Below, piece after piece: positions 50,724 through 62,944 of a stretch of 64,000 bases of DNA. The notes below the pieces were generated by a model. That model was not told the origin of the DNA, searched no databases, and saw only the letters and a list, made by a program, of their open reading frames with translations. Source of the stretch: Sindora glabra (Eukaryota > Streptophyta > Magnoliopsida > Fabales > Fabaceae); assembly GCA_020226215.1 (NCBI GenBank), contig CM035233.1, positions 9,486,001 to 9,550,000 of the forward strand, written 5' to 3'. Numbering within the stretch: position 1 is the first letter of the stretch; every line of letters starts with the position of its first letter. The position numbers and the translations under genes were made by a program.

Positions 50724-53700
50724 AGCATTGTCATGCTTTTTACTAGTATAAGGAATATATCAAAAAGGATAAAAGAAGTAGAAAGCCAAAATTTAGTTTA
50801 TGTTATTAGTAGAGAAAGGTTAAATTGCCTAAATTGAATGATCCACCTGAATTTTTGAAACATGTTATACAATGATAATTGTTTCAGTAAGAATTTTTAA
50901 GAAAATATCAAGGTATATAATATAATGTTTGCATTCACTTCAACAGTAAGTAAAGTTCAAAATTCTATGAATAAAGTTGAAGGACCTTATGTGTACAACC
51001 TATATAGATAAATTGATCCTATGATAGGTAGTTTGCTACTTACTAAAAGATTCACTCCTATATGTTTATGATATTAATAATAAGATTGCAAATAGAATTA
51101 ATGCTTCCGTATGGAGTTTTGGTTACTATCATACTATTTCACAATAATTTTTATAGATGTATATAATTATTTTGCAACTTTTTCTTATTATAAAAATAAG
51201 AATTTAATTAGTTTAGAGATTGTCATGAAGTTGAAAAAAATGATTAATAGTAACAATTGTCTTGCTAAATGGTGGAGGACTGCAAGGGATAGATCTAAAT
51301 CTAATTTAGAATACAACATGAAGTTAAAACTCATAAAAAGCAGAGAAACTAATGGAAGAAGATAAAATTATTCAATGTCTTTTTAAGGTAGCTGCATTTA
51401 TAGTCAGAGATATAGATTCAATAGAAAATAGAGATGTTGTTATTGAAAATAAAAATGGTTTATTGAAATGCATAAATGAGTTGCATGCTTCCTATTTAGC
51501 ATTACTTATACTAAAGATGGTTACATAAAGGATATTATTTTAAAGAGTCTTAAATATTGGTCTTTTAGAAAAATAAAGTCAATTAGCATGTGAGAACTTT
51601 TTGCTCACTGTATTCAAGATAGAAAAGATAAGGCATTAATAGTATTATCTTTAAGAAGATTGTTTCAACAATTTTAGGTGGATGGTTACACAATGATAGA
51701 ATCTTAAAATTAAGCTTTATTCATAACAACAAAAAAAAAGTTGCATGTTAATTTGTGACATTGCAAAATGCTATAACAAGTGGAGTATCAAACTCATCTG
51801 CAAAAGGAAAATGAATCAATTTGCCATCATCTTATACTGAAAGAGCAAATGCATGATACAAAACTATCAAGATGTAATAACTATATGTAGATGGGGTGGA
51901 TTTCTCAATTTATTTATCACATTCATATGTAATCCAAAGTACTAGAGATTGTAAGGTTTGTTAAAAAAAAAAAAAAGATGACTTAAGCTAAGAGATTGTC
52001 TAAATATTCACAAAGTATTCAAAATTAAGCTTGACTAGTTTATCAATAAACTTAGAAGAAACAAAATGTTTAGCAAGGTGAAAGAAGGTAACTAAATAAT
52101 TTATGAATGACATTTTTTTTACATCATTAACATGTATTTTAATGATTTTTTACTTTAATACAATAATGTATATTATGAAATTTTAAAAACATGGATTGCC
52201 CTATGCACATATTTTATTCTTCCTTCATCAAGATGGCAAATTCCATTTTGTCAGTCATATTGATAAATTTATCTTTGTTAATGTAGTAAAGAATTTTTTA
52301 AGAAAGGATTTTCCTCGCATAAAAGATGGAAAATGTTTGAAACATTTCCCTAAGAGGTTTCAAGATTATACAATCACTAATAAAGATGGCTATCCTCAAC
52401 ACTAAAGGAGATTGTATTGTTGAAAAGAATAGTATACATTTTGATAACAAATTTATTGTTTCATTTAATCTAAAGTTGTTGATAAAGTATTGTGCTCATG
52501 TTATTGTTAAGTGCTGCAATCAATCTAAGTTCATAAAATATTTGTTCAAATATGTGAACAAGGTCCATGATAAGGTAATTGCTTCTTTTTATGAGATAAG
52601 AAACAAAAGAGATTCTAATAAAGTAATTAATAAGATTAAAACTTACTATGATTGTAAATATATCTCCATGTGAAGCAATCCGAAGAATATTTAGATTTGA
52701 AATACAATATAAAGATCCTCCTATTAAGCATTATGATCTTTCTTAGAAAGCATTTTATTATTTATCATAATAATTGAAATAAAATATAAAGATCCTCCTA
52801 TTGACCATTATGATGTTTCTTGGAAAGCATTTTATTGTTTGTCCTAAAAATGATTTGATCGAGGAAAAAATCAATCAACTAACAATTAAAAATTTTAAAA
52901 TTTTCATATGAATGAAAGCAATAAAAAATATTCTAAAACATAAAACTTTACTTATGTAAAATTTGTTGGAATATTTGTGTGGAAACAAAGACCACTTAAT
53001 TGATGCTTAAGAAAGTGTGAATTTTCTATCAATAAATTATTTAACGTTCATTTAAGTAGTGAAGAGAAATACTACTTTAAGATTTTACTAAACATAGTGA
53101 AGTCTCCTAAAAGTTTGAATGACATTTGAAAAGTTAGTGATGATAATATAATTTTACAAGAGATGCATGTAATGCTTTTGGATCATTAAATGATGACAGA
53201 GAATATTTTGATGCAATTAAATAAACAAGTCACTAGGCTTTTGGAAAATACTTAAGAGTGTTGTTTAATGCAATTTTGAATACAAATTGCATGGCAAGAC
53301 TAGAATAAACATGGAAGGAAACATGGAATATAGACAATAAGAAATAATGCAACATAGTTGTAAGTTCATATAATTATTTTATTGTCTAATATTCTTTTAA
53401 AGTGTGTTTGAAAACTATTTATAAAATTTTCACATTTTCATTATGCAATTTTCATTTTTTGCAATGTCAAAGTTAAACAATGATGATTTAAAGAATATTA
53501 CATTCATCAAAATTAAGAAACTTCTCTTTAAGAATGGAAAAAGTTTGAAAGATTATCCTTCTATGCCATATCTAAATGAATAGTAGACTTATGATCATAG
53601 TAACACACTTATTCTAGATAAGTTTTGATATGACAAAGTGCTTCTATGATTAGAGCATCAAAGGTGTATTAATGTTTGAATATTGATAAGAGATTATGTA

Positions 53701-55313
53701 TGATTCAATCATGTAGTGCATTAAAATGGAAAAAAGTGAAATATTTTTCATATATGATCATGGTAGTATTAGTAAAACATTTAATTGGAGGATTTTATCT
53801 ATTGCATTGAGATCTAAGGGTGAAATTGTATTGAATGTTGCTTCGAGTGGAATTACATCATTAGTACTTCCTAGTGGTAGGACTTCTCATTCACTTTTTG
53901 CAATCTCATTGATTATAGATAAGGATTCAATTTGTAATATAAAATGAGGTAGCCCTTTAGTAGAATTTTTTATTAAAATGAAATTGATAATATGAGATAA
54001 AGCTCTTATGATGAATAAGTACTATTTTAAAGCTTTTGATAAGTCTTTATGTGATTTTTTTAGATTTTCAAATCCAAAAAGCTTTGAAGAGCTATTTAGT
54101 GGGAAAATTATTGTATTTAGAGGTGATTTTAGATAAATCTTGTTTGTAATTCCTAAAGTAGGTAAGCAAGATATTATTTTTACTATTATAAACTTTTTGT
54201 ATCTTTGTAATTTTTACAAAGTGCTTAGATTATCAAAGAATATGAGACCTTATTCTAATCAGAATAATGGTGAATCTTTGAAGATGAAGCAATTTATAGA
54301 GCGGATTTTGAAAATAGGTGATAGTGTTGTAGGAAAACCAAATAATAGGGAAGATAGTGTTTATATACTAGAAGATATTTTAATTACAAATATAATGAAT
54401 CCTTTTAATTCAATTGGGAAAAGCACTTATTATAATTTGGTTGAGAAGCTAAATGATGATAAATATTTTAGTGAAAGACCAATTTTAGCTTTTACTATCC
54501 AAGTTATTAATAAGATGAATAATTATATGTTGTCTTTGTTGCTAGGGGAAAAAGAATACATATTGAGTTTTGATAGCATTTGTAGATATGAATTAATGCG
54601 TACAACAAATGATGACTTATGTATACTAGAGTTTTTTAATGCTATTACATGTTTTGGTCTACCTAATTATTCATTATGCTTTAAAAAAAGGATTCCTATT
54701 ATGCTATTTAGAAATTCAAACATACAGCTGGTCGTTATGCTACTTAAAAAATAAACCAAATAATTGGTTTATGTAGTGGAACACATATGGTTATTCCTAG
54801 TCTTAGAAAGTATGTTTTGAAGGATAAAATTATATTTGGTAGCAACAAAGGAAACAAGGCATACATATCTTGAATGGTTATTTCTCTATTAGCTAACAAG
54901 TTACTAATTGAAATGCATCACAAGTAATCACCTCTTGCTATTTGTTTTGCAATGACAATAAATAAAAGTTAAAAGGAAAACATAGTCTCATGTTGGTGCA
55001 TATCTTCCTAAGCCAATATTTAGTCATTGATAACTTTATGTTGCATTATCTAGAGTTATAAGTCTGATGTTTTGAAGATTATAATAACAAATGAAGATGG
55101 GAATACATGTAAAGTAACCATAAAAGGTATTGTATTCAAAGAAGTATTTCATAATTAATGAAATATTATTTTTTTTGGTAAAAATGATATGCCAATTTCA
55201 TTTTTCTTTATGATTTCATTATCATATTATAATATTTTTGTATTATTTTTAATAAATAATTGAAATAAACACTATCTATGCAATGCATAGATAATTAAAT
55301 AGTATAATGCTAA
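50540..55313 (+). pseudogene. decayed Helitron Rep/helicase (RepHel)
   Basis: Helitrons move by rolling-circle replication using a protein that joins an HUH nuclease (Rep) to a PIF1-type helicase. Plus-strand pieces in order: GDPIYEC and PKFSLCY with KLPKLNDPPEFLKHV (50690-50870); LAKWWRTARDRS (51260-51300); Rep region from 52190, LPYAHILFFLHQDGKFHF, where the HUH pair His-x-His reads Tyr-Ala-His; FPKRFQDYTITNKDGYP; CNQSKFIKYLFKYVNKVHDK with the catalytic Tyr region kept (52515-52574); helicase from 53726, FFIYDHGSISKTF, a degraded Walker A; VASSGITSLVLPSGRTSHS; DFR*ILFVIPKVG (54124-54160); and a 204-codon open stretch (54140-54754) with RPILAFTIQVINKMNNYMLS and LEFFNAITCFGLPNYSL. Many stops; dead. 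At the 3' side a hairpin (55273-55293) and CTAA (55310-55313) could be the Helitron end. The 5' TC end was not found. Confidence 0.85.
52697..52850. repeat. 77-bp tandem duplication in the Helitron remnant
   Basis: Copies 52697-52773 and 52774-52850, both starting ttgaaata(c/a)aatataaag and containing gatcctcctattgac/aag. They differ at several positions. Confidence 0.88.
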
Positions 55314-56719
55314 AATATATAATTTAAATCTCTACTTTCATGCATTTTTTTGCATCCTTTTCCTTGGAAAAAGTTTAATGCAACCTAAAATTTATATGCT
55401 TTCAAAAAGAATTTAGGTAGCCAAAAGTTACAAAGATATTATATTTATACATTATTTTACCTCAAAATCAAGGATGCCCATCTCAATTTCAACATTTTTC
55501 ACTCTTCTTTCACAAAATCCTAAAATTTTCATTGTACAAAAACAACAAAGATAACCTATTTCTAGAAAAATAAAAATTTTAGATCTAGCTTATCTTCAAC
55601 CTCAACTCTAGTGAAACTACTGTTGATTGTTTGCAAAAATTTTGCCAAAGCTACGAAATTTAGAAAGTTCACCAGTAAAGGATTACAACTTTTTGGTAAT
55701 GAGTTTAGACCATAATCTTTATAGGGAAGCTAAACAATAGCATTGTATAAAGGGGACATGACAATGCTTTGAGAATTGAAGGGGGAAAATGAGAGAAATT
55801 GTAAGTTATCTTTGGAATCAAAAGGAAAGATTTCAGGTAAACAATTATTATGATTGTATTTTTATTTTCTTCCATCCCATTCACATTTGCTTTTGGGAGT
55901 AAATGTACTAAGTATTAGTTTTAAAGACTAAAATTTAAAAGGAGAAGGAGAGATTTGAAAAGAAATAAAAATTTTATAAGGAAAAATATAAGGGAAACAA
56001 AGTAATTGAATAACAAAAAATAAACAATTACATTATTTTAATAGAAAATTTGTTACTTTATTTTAAGAAGTTAACTTATATTTTTAATAAATATAAAATA
56101 AATTATGTATATATTAACATATGAGCTTAAATTTAATCTACTATCAGTGTAAAATATTTTAAACTATTAGGAAATAAAAAATGACATATCATTAAAAAAT
56201 AATAGCAATTAAGAACTTTTAATTGTAATAAAGAAGTTTTTATAATTCTTTTATTAATATGATAACATATATATGAGTAATAGTGTAAAATTGTATGAAA
56301 ATGATTTTCATTAACAACATATTATATTTAAATCCTCAATATATTCCTTAAATATTAAATTTAAAATATTATAAAAATACTTTAAATAAAAAAAATCAAA
56401 ATTTAAAAGATTGTTATACAATCATTCAAGATATATAGAAAACAATGCTAAAAGAGTAAAAAGAAATTTGCATAAAGTTCAAAATTGAGAAATTTTAATG
56501 CAAAAATATTTAACTTGCATTCAAATTAGATGTGAGAAGGTGAGAGACCCATAATGAATTTCACTTTTTTCTATAAACGTGTATAAATGAGAGAATAGAA
56601 TAAAAAATGAAAATAGTATTGTTAAGTGTAATATGTCTAAATTTTTTTAACTATTTTTTTATTTATCATTATTTAATTTTAAAATTAATAATAAAATTAA
56701 TAAATTAATTTTGCATATT
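55314..56719. other. no gene recognised
   Basis: AT-rich, with no coding frame or clear repeat. Confidence 0.5.
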
Positions 56720-57005
56720 TGCTACATTGGTGAGCATTTCAAAATATCCAACAAGCATTAGTTCTTTCTAAGAAGGAGGTGATCCAATTGCATTTTCTAA
56801 TACAACTACTTAGTTAAGACTTCATTTTAGTCACTAGCCATGCCTTTGACATCCCCTTTCTTGTGGTTAAGATAATGACTTTAGGTATGACAAGCTCCTA
56901 TAATATGACAACAAGCAGTGTGTACAAGATTAAAGAATGAATTCACTACCATATGATTGATCGATAATTACTAGGACTTTGGCTTTATGTAGGCTAATTG
57001 CCTCA
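56720..57005 (-). pseudogene. rrn16: nuclear plastid DNA (NUPT): 3' end of plastid 16S rRNA plus spacer
   Basis: The plus strand reads as the reverse complement of the plastid 16S rRNA 3' end. aaggaggtgatcc (56773-56785) is the complement of the anti-Shine-Dalgarno end; then come gacttcattttagtcactag, catgcctttgacatcccc, gtggttaagataatgacttt, cagtgtgtacaag, gaattcactaccatatg and attactaggactttggctt, all in the order of bacterial-type 16S rRNA. To the left, aatatccaacaagcattag fits the 16S-trnI spacer. Differences from functional 16S are overwhelmingly C-to-T or G-to-A. It is not transcribed as rRNA; it is an old plastid insertion decayed in the nucleus. The right border near 57005 is where similarity fades. 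Confidence 0.9.
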
Positions 57006-57549
57006 ATTAATTATTAGGTTTTAATTCTATAACGAAACTCCTAATAATTTTTTTTTTCTTACGTCAATCTTCTCAGTTCTTGTTGACTCAAAGCTCTTGA
57101 TTTGTTTGTGTTATGGATATATTTATCTAATTAGAATATATTCATCTACTTATAGAGAAAGTTGAGGAATTATCTTTATAATTTTTTCAAATATTTTTTT
57201 TATTTTTGTTATTTAGTTTCAAAATTAATATAAATGAAAGAAACAATTTTTTTCCTTTTATCCTTGGGTTTTCTTTTAGAAATATGAAAAAAAAATTGAA
57301 ATGCTTTTTGTAAGGGTAGAGATGTCATAATCATTAAAGAAAAAATTATTTATGCATGGGCTCACTAAATTTTATCATTTCTGTCTATAGCAAAAAGGGA
57401 CAAAGTGTAAGAGTTAATTTCTTAAATAAAAATAAATAATGTATAATTAGATTAAATTTGTAGGTGATGATAATTCATTACTTATTATTTATAATTTGTA
57501 TGGCTAGTAAACAAGCGTTGTTTTATGTATCTACTAAACATAGGGCCAT
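57006..57549. other. no gene recognised
   Basis: AT-rich. It could hold further, unrecognisably decayed plastid sequence next to the 16S piece, but I see no support. Confidence 0.4.
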
Positions 57550-58150
57550 TGAAATAGATTTAGATTTATAAACAAGGTCATGGGTCTGAAGAAAATGTAA
57601 ATTAGGATTTAAACGACGTAAATTCATTTAAATGCGGATTCAAAGTGATCCACCTCATTCGATTCATAGTGGATTTGTATTCTTTTTTTTTTTATATATA
57701 TTTTTACCTTCAAAATAAATTAATATATTACATAAGTTCTTAACAAATTTAATAATTACTTTTAAATTCAATTTTTTATCTTTTAAATTAACTCAATCTA
57801 AATAAATTATTTTTAAATTAATAATCCTAAATTAATAATTTTAAAGTTAATTAATTTTTATTTTATTTTATTTTATCTTAAATTTTTGTTATAAATTATA
57901 ATTAAACATGTAATTTTTAAATTTATAAAATTAGGTTTAATTTTTTTCAAAAAAAGAAAAGTCTATAAATTCAATCCGTTAGTTCATAAGCAACGAATTT
58001 TAGGATTTAGATTTTCATTTTATAAGTTCATAGTTTTTGCAAGCTAAATTTAATCAAGTCTATTTAGATTCGCATAGATCGATCCGCAAATAGATTAAAC
58101 GGATCAGTTTAATAATTATAACTAAAAACGTGATTTTTACGATAAAAAAA
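57550..58150 (+). repeat. dispersed repeat, copy A
   Basis: Contains ttttttatcttttaaattaa, ctcaatctaaataaattatt and, further on, agctaaatttaatcaagtct and aaacggatcagtttaataat. The same blocks recur in the same order at 59150-59360. Probably two copies of one non-autonomous element; the outer part of copy A (gattcatagtggatttg) has no partner. Confidence 0.6.
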
Positions 58151-58409
58151 CGACTGAGATAGATTATACATTCCAGAGTTTGCAAATTAAACCCCAATAA
58201 TATATAATATCAACTTGGTCCCATTTCAGATGGACCAAAATGACTGCTGCAGCGCAGTCTGGGCTGGATCAATTAAATGTTGTGAGAAACGGTTTATAGT
58301 GTGACATTTTTGAAGTAATTCGTTGTAGAAATTGATTGACAGAAAATTGTTTGAAATGAGAGTCATTATCCGGTCCTTCCTTTAAATAGCAGGTATCAGC
58401 ATCACTTCT
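58151..58409. other. GC-richer island, unassigned
   Basis: Positions 58200-58400 stand out from the AT background (tgactgctgcagcgcagtctg, ggctggatcaatt, cggtccttcctttaaatag). A TATA-like tttaaatag is followed by a short leader-like stretch that stops abruptly at an AT-rich insertion near 58410. It could be a severed promoter or leader; no coding frame follows. Confidence 0.35.
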
Positions 58410-58690
58410 GCAAATTTTTTTTTTCATAAATTTTACAAATTTTTCTTGAAAGTTTATAATCTTATATAAGATCTTATATCTTTTTTATAAAGTTCCTAAA
58501 GTTTTTGCATTGCAATCATTATTGTTTGTTACAAGATTTAAGAAAAACAATTATAAAATCTTATGAAAAAATTACAAGATTTACGTGAACAATTATACTT
58601 TATAACTTATAATATAATAAAAAATTATAAATTTTATATAAAATATTATAAATTTTATGAAAAAATTCTCATAGAATTTATAATAGGGTA
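58410..58690 (-). repeat. AT-rich repeat related to the 30.7-kb foldback element
   Basis: The reverse complement of 58548-58600 (ttgttcacgtaaatcttgta then attttttcataagat) closely matches 30796-30845 (ctattcacataaaacttgta then attttttcataagat). The surrounding sequence has further cataaattttat-type foldbacks. Confidence 0.5.
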
Positions 58691-59032
58691 TATGCATATT
58701 AACTTGGAAATTAACTCAGTTGTATCAATTAATTAATAATGTGACAGTATAGGAAGTAATAATTTGGTACTATAAATTAGTAAGTCAACTAATAAATTGG
58801 AAACGAGAAATTGCTTTAAAGTGAGTAATAATGGTAAACTAGTAAATTGGTATAAGATACAATTTATTATCATTTTTTATATTACCATAATATGTTTAAA
58901 AAATAGCGTATGATTACAATAAATATTTGAGAAAAATATATATTACTCATTTGTAGTGTAACCTTATTGGTACAGAGCTTGTTTAAACGCAGTGTAAAGT
59001 GGTTTGGTTTTTGATTCATGAAGAAGTTTGTA

Positions 59033-59034
<2 letters not shown>

Positions 59035-59115
<81 letters not shown>
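59035..59115. repeat. (TTA)n microsatellite, 27 repeats
   Basis: Uninterrupted trinucleotide TTA run of 81 bp. Confidence 0.97.
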
Positions 59116-59118
<3 letters not shown>

Positions 59119-59149
59119 CATTCAAACTAAATATACTACGCAAAATCTT

Positions 59150-59400
59150 TATCCAATCAATTCAATCACTTCCAAACTTAATTTTTTATTTTTTAAATTA
59201 ACCTAACTTAAATAAATTATTTCCAACTTAATAATTTAGAATTGAAACTCTTATTTAAAAAGCTCACAATTTTTATAAGCCAAATCCAATCTAATTTGTT
59301 TATAGCTAATTAACGTATATTGGTCCATTTAATAACTTAGTGACATGTGATTTAAAGTGTTAAAAAGGAATGAATACGTGATTTACACTTTTAATACTTA
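59150..59400 (+). repeat. dispersed repeat, copy B
   Basis: Second copy of the repeat at 57550-58150: ttttttattttttaaattaa, aacttaaataaattattt, aagccaaatccaatctaat and ggtccatttaataactta in the same order and orientation. The TTA microsatellite lies directly at its left. Confidence 0.6.
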
Positions 59401-60332
59401 GGCCACTTGCATTATATTTTTTAAATCTAAAAAAAATTATTATGTCAAGTCATGTGCTTCTTTATTAGACTTATTTTGATATGATTACACTTGATTTGTC
59501 TCCAATTTCACCCATTGCTTCCAATTTACTTTTCTGAAATTGAAATATTGGAGTTTGAGATTAGGGAATAAATAAAGAAATTAATTATATAAATTAAATT
59601 TTCTTAACTTTATTTTAGTTTAATAGACAAAGAAGAAAAGTACTTGAAAATGTGTGCCAAATTGTTATATTTGAAGAAAAAGCAAGTATACGTGACTAAG
59701 GTATTAATTGTGCAAATCAAAAGTAGCTTTTTTTTTTTATAATATAAATCACAAATGGTTAGATTTTAAATAGAGTCATATTACATGTGGGTAAAATGTA
59801 TTTTTTTAAATATTTTAAAACAATTAGCTTAATTTCATAATATTATTAGAATAAATGTAAAATATCTACGTTTTGTTAATTTTATTTTGATAACAGTAAA
59901 ATTAATAATCTACTTAATGCACATACCTAAACTTTAGAATTTGAACTTCAAACATAATAAAGAATAAAGTTATTAAGATAATATCAAGTATCACTATATC
60001 ATTAAAGTACTGACTTTTATGCTTTGTTAATTAACACTATAGAAAATTAAAATGGAAAAATTTGTACAATTTATTATCACAATAATGCCAATATTCCATT
60101 TGTTTTGATTGAAAATAATTTTTGCAAAATATAGTTATGAAATATTAAGATAAAAATATTTTATTTATTTAATATTAAATATAAAGAATTTAAGAAAAAC
60201 TACTTTCTTTATTTTGAAAAGTGATTTTCTATATTTGAAAAAAATTTACATTTTTTTCACTACCATATTCTCTCACTTATTTTTTCCAAGTATAACTTTT
60301 TTTTATCATAAATACAAGTAATATATTAATAT

Positions 60333-60388
<56 letters not shown>

Positions 60389-61589
60389 AATTACATTTTT
60401 TGTATGGGAAATAACTTTTGAAACAAGCATGCAAATCAAAATTTTATACTTTATCAAGACACCATCTGGTTGGCCCTTCATAACTAACTTTTATTAATGG
60501 TGCTATTTGAATTTTGGAGATATATATATAATTTTTTTTTAAATTGTGAGTTACAGTAATAATTAATAATTGGTATAGACTAAAAACTACATCTTTCTCT
60601 CTTTCACAATTATAAAAAAATTGATATAAGGAAAAAGAGAGGATTTGAATCCCTTATTAATAACACTTTTTCCAAATTTTTTCTTAATTACATTAAATCA
60701 ATCGTTGCTAAATTTAGTGATTATTATGTGATGCATAATTTCTTCAAATTCATTGTGATAATAATTTTTTTTTGAATTTTTAGAAGAAAAATTACACTTC
60801 ATTTACATATAATTTATCTTTTTTTTATTTAATTCATGAATAATTTTGAGCATTAAAATTTACATATATATATATTTAATCACTAGAATCTTACTCATTA
60901 AAATTTATTTTGTCATAAAATTGATAAAGAAGTCACCAACAATACACATGATTACCCTTTTCCATTAACCTTAATTCAATGAAAAGCAATGCTCTTAAAA
61001 AAAATCTAACACCATTGCACATTTTTTATCTACAATTTGCTTCATAATTAACAAAGAAAGTTGAATAAACTGCAATTATTATATATGAATAAAGAACAAA
61101 AGAGAGCAAACACATTAATAATAATTAGCTCTTATAACAAAAATTATGATAAAGAGACAAATTTGAAGCCAATAGCTAGATCCTAACCCCCAAAGTTACA
61201 TGAACTTTAGACTCGTGACCACTTGTTTACAAAATCAACCATTTACAAGAATTGTAATTGTAATTGTAATATAAATAAAAGTTGTATATAAAAAATAAAA
61301 TTGATTATGTAATCAGTTGGTTTCTTAAAAAATTCCAGAAAGAGAGCTTTATAAACCCATAGTCGGTTTCTTCAACAAAATTGATTATGTAATCAACATA
61401 GATGAAGAATTAATAGGGATAAATATAAAGAATGAAGAATTGATTCTTCTTTCTACCAAGTTTATTAAAGCTTACTAAGCTAAATACAACTACATGCACA
61501 TGAGATATATGTAAGTAGTTGCGGTCCTAATGCATAAAATTGGATTGAATAATGCAATCCTTTCATGCTTTAGAGATTACAACTAGTTT
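59401..61589. other. gene-free AT-rich stretch
   Basis: No coding frame recognised on either strand. Contains the AT microsatellite at 60341-60383. Confidence 0.5.
60341..60383. repeat. (TA)n microsatellite
   Basis: Uninterrupted TA run of 43 bp. Confidence 0.97.
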
Positions 61590-62930
61590 AATGAATCAAT
61601 CATAGAAGATATAGAAACTATTCTTTCTAGAAGACCATTCTACTTTAATTATTTTTCAAATATCAAAATCTACTTGAAAGAGCAAAATCTTGTAAATGAT
61701 ATCCTTGTTATTGTTAAGCATTATGGCTATGATATGAAAGAAGGATCTATACCAATGGTAATAATCTATAGGATCCAATACAAATTATACAAATTTATTA
61801 CTTCTAAGGTTGCTTATGCACCTAGCGAAAAAGGATGTATTGCTTTTTAGTTAACAAATGTAATCAAAGCAAATATGTTAGCCTAACAGTAGTCTATTAG
61901 GATACCTTAGATTGGTTAGATAATTAGGGATTTGAAAAAATAATACCCTAAGTAGAACTTGAGGTTACCCTAACTTCTAAATGCAAACAATACCCTTCAA
62001 GCTAAGTAGAAATGTTCTTTAATAGGAGATATCCTAGGAAAGATACACTTGAAATCACAAAACCATTCTCAAAACTAAATAAACCAAAAAATAGGAGTTA
62101 TGCCAAACCTAGAAAGTCATGTTCATGTGCCTTGAAACAAAAACTCTAATTTGCTCTTAAATGCAACTTGTTCTTAAGTTTGAAATGATGATCTTGAATC
62201 TAAATGATTTATAACCTAAATCTTTTTGAAATGTTTTTCCAAATTGACAAAGAATCTATAAGGAAAGAGTTCTATTTAGAGGAACTTACTACTTAGAGAA
62301 TTTAATTTTTCAAAAATTACAAAGAGAAATTCAAATCAAATATTCAAGAGCTCAATTATGAGTTCATGAATAGAAAAATATGTCTTTCTTTGAATAGTTT
62401 AAAGCATGCCAAAGTTAGCTAAATATACTATCCTTTTATTAAAACTATTAGTGCAAGACAAAAAACTTTACAAGAATAGGTTACTACCAAAGGAGAAAAG
62501 TTCATGTCAAAACTACCTCCTAAGAAATCTCTTCAATTAAAGTCTATTGATCCTAAAAGACCTTTTATAGCAACACCTTTCAAACTTAGGGAAGATAAAG
62601 CAATATTTTTAAAAGATATATAGTCTTTGATGGAATAGAACATCTATACTAATCAATACCTCTTAACTTTCAAACAATAACTTTTACCAGAAGCCTTTAC
62701 TAGTTTAGTAATAGAATATTCTATTAGTAGCAAAAGAATAGAACAACCTTTATTCAAACCTTGCCAAATTTCCAAGCACAAACAAATAAGCTTATCTCAG
62801 AAGCCAAAAATAACTAAAGTAGAGTAAGTGATTTAAGATTTAGTTAGGAAATTAGAAAATATAATCATCCTAGAAATATATGAGTATTCTCCAATTTTTG
62901 CCAAATCTATTGTGATACATAAAATATTTA
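61590..62930 (+). pseudogene. endogenous pararetrovirus (Caulimoviridae-like) movement-protein remnant
   Basis: Broken copy of a plant pararetrovirus polyprotein region. The open piece from about 61632 to 61846 contains RRPFYFNYF, VKHYGYDMKEGSIP and IIYRIQYKLYKF followed by PSEKG, the conserved core of caulimovirid-type movement proteins, which carry virus between plant cells. The frame then hits stops at once (61847 on), and the next kilobase holds only short plus-strand coding-like segments separated by stops, so nothing functional remains. It may continue left of 61590, and the right side is cut by an LTR-like sequence near 62950. The movement-protein match is good; genus is not assigned. 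Confidence 0.65.
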
Positions 62931-62944
62931 CATATTTATTTTCC

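Noticed and set aside
56773..57005. Functional rRNA gene or bacterial contamination
   Set aside because: Too many transitions at universally conserved positions, only the 3' end is present, and it is embedded in plant AT-rich DNA.
60640..60660. ggatttgaatccct as a possible tRNA T-loop (B box)
   Set aside because: No matching A box, acceptor stem or anticodon arm at the proper distance upstream.
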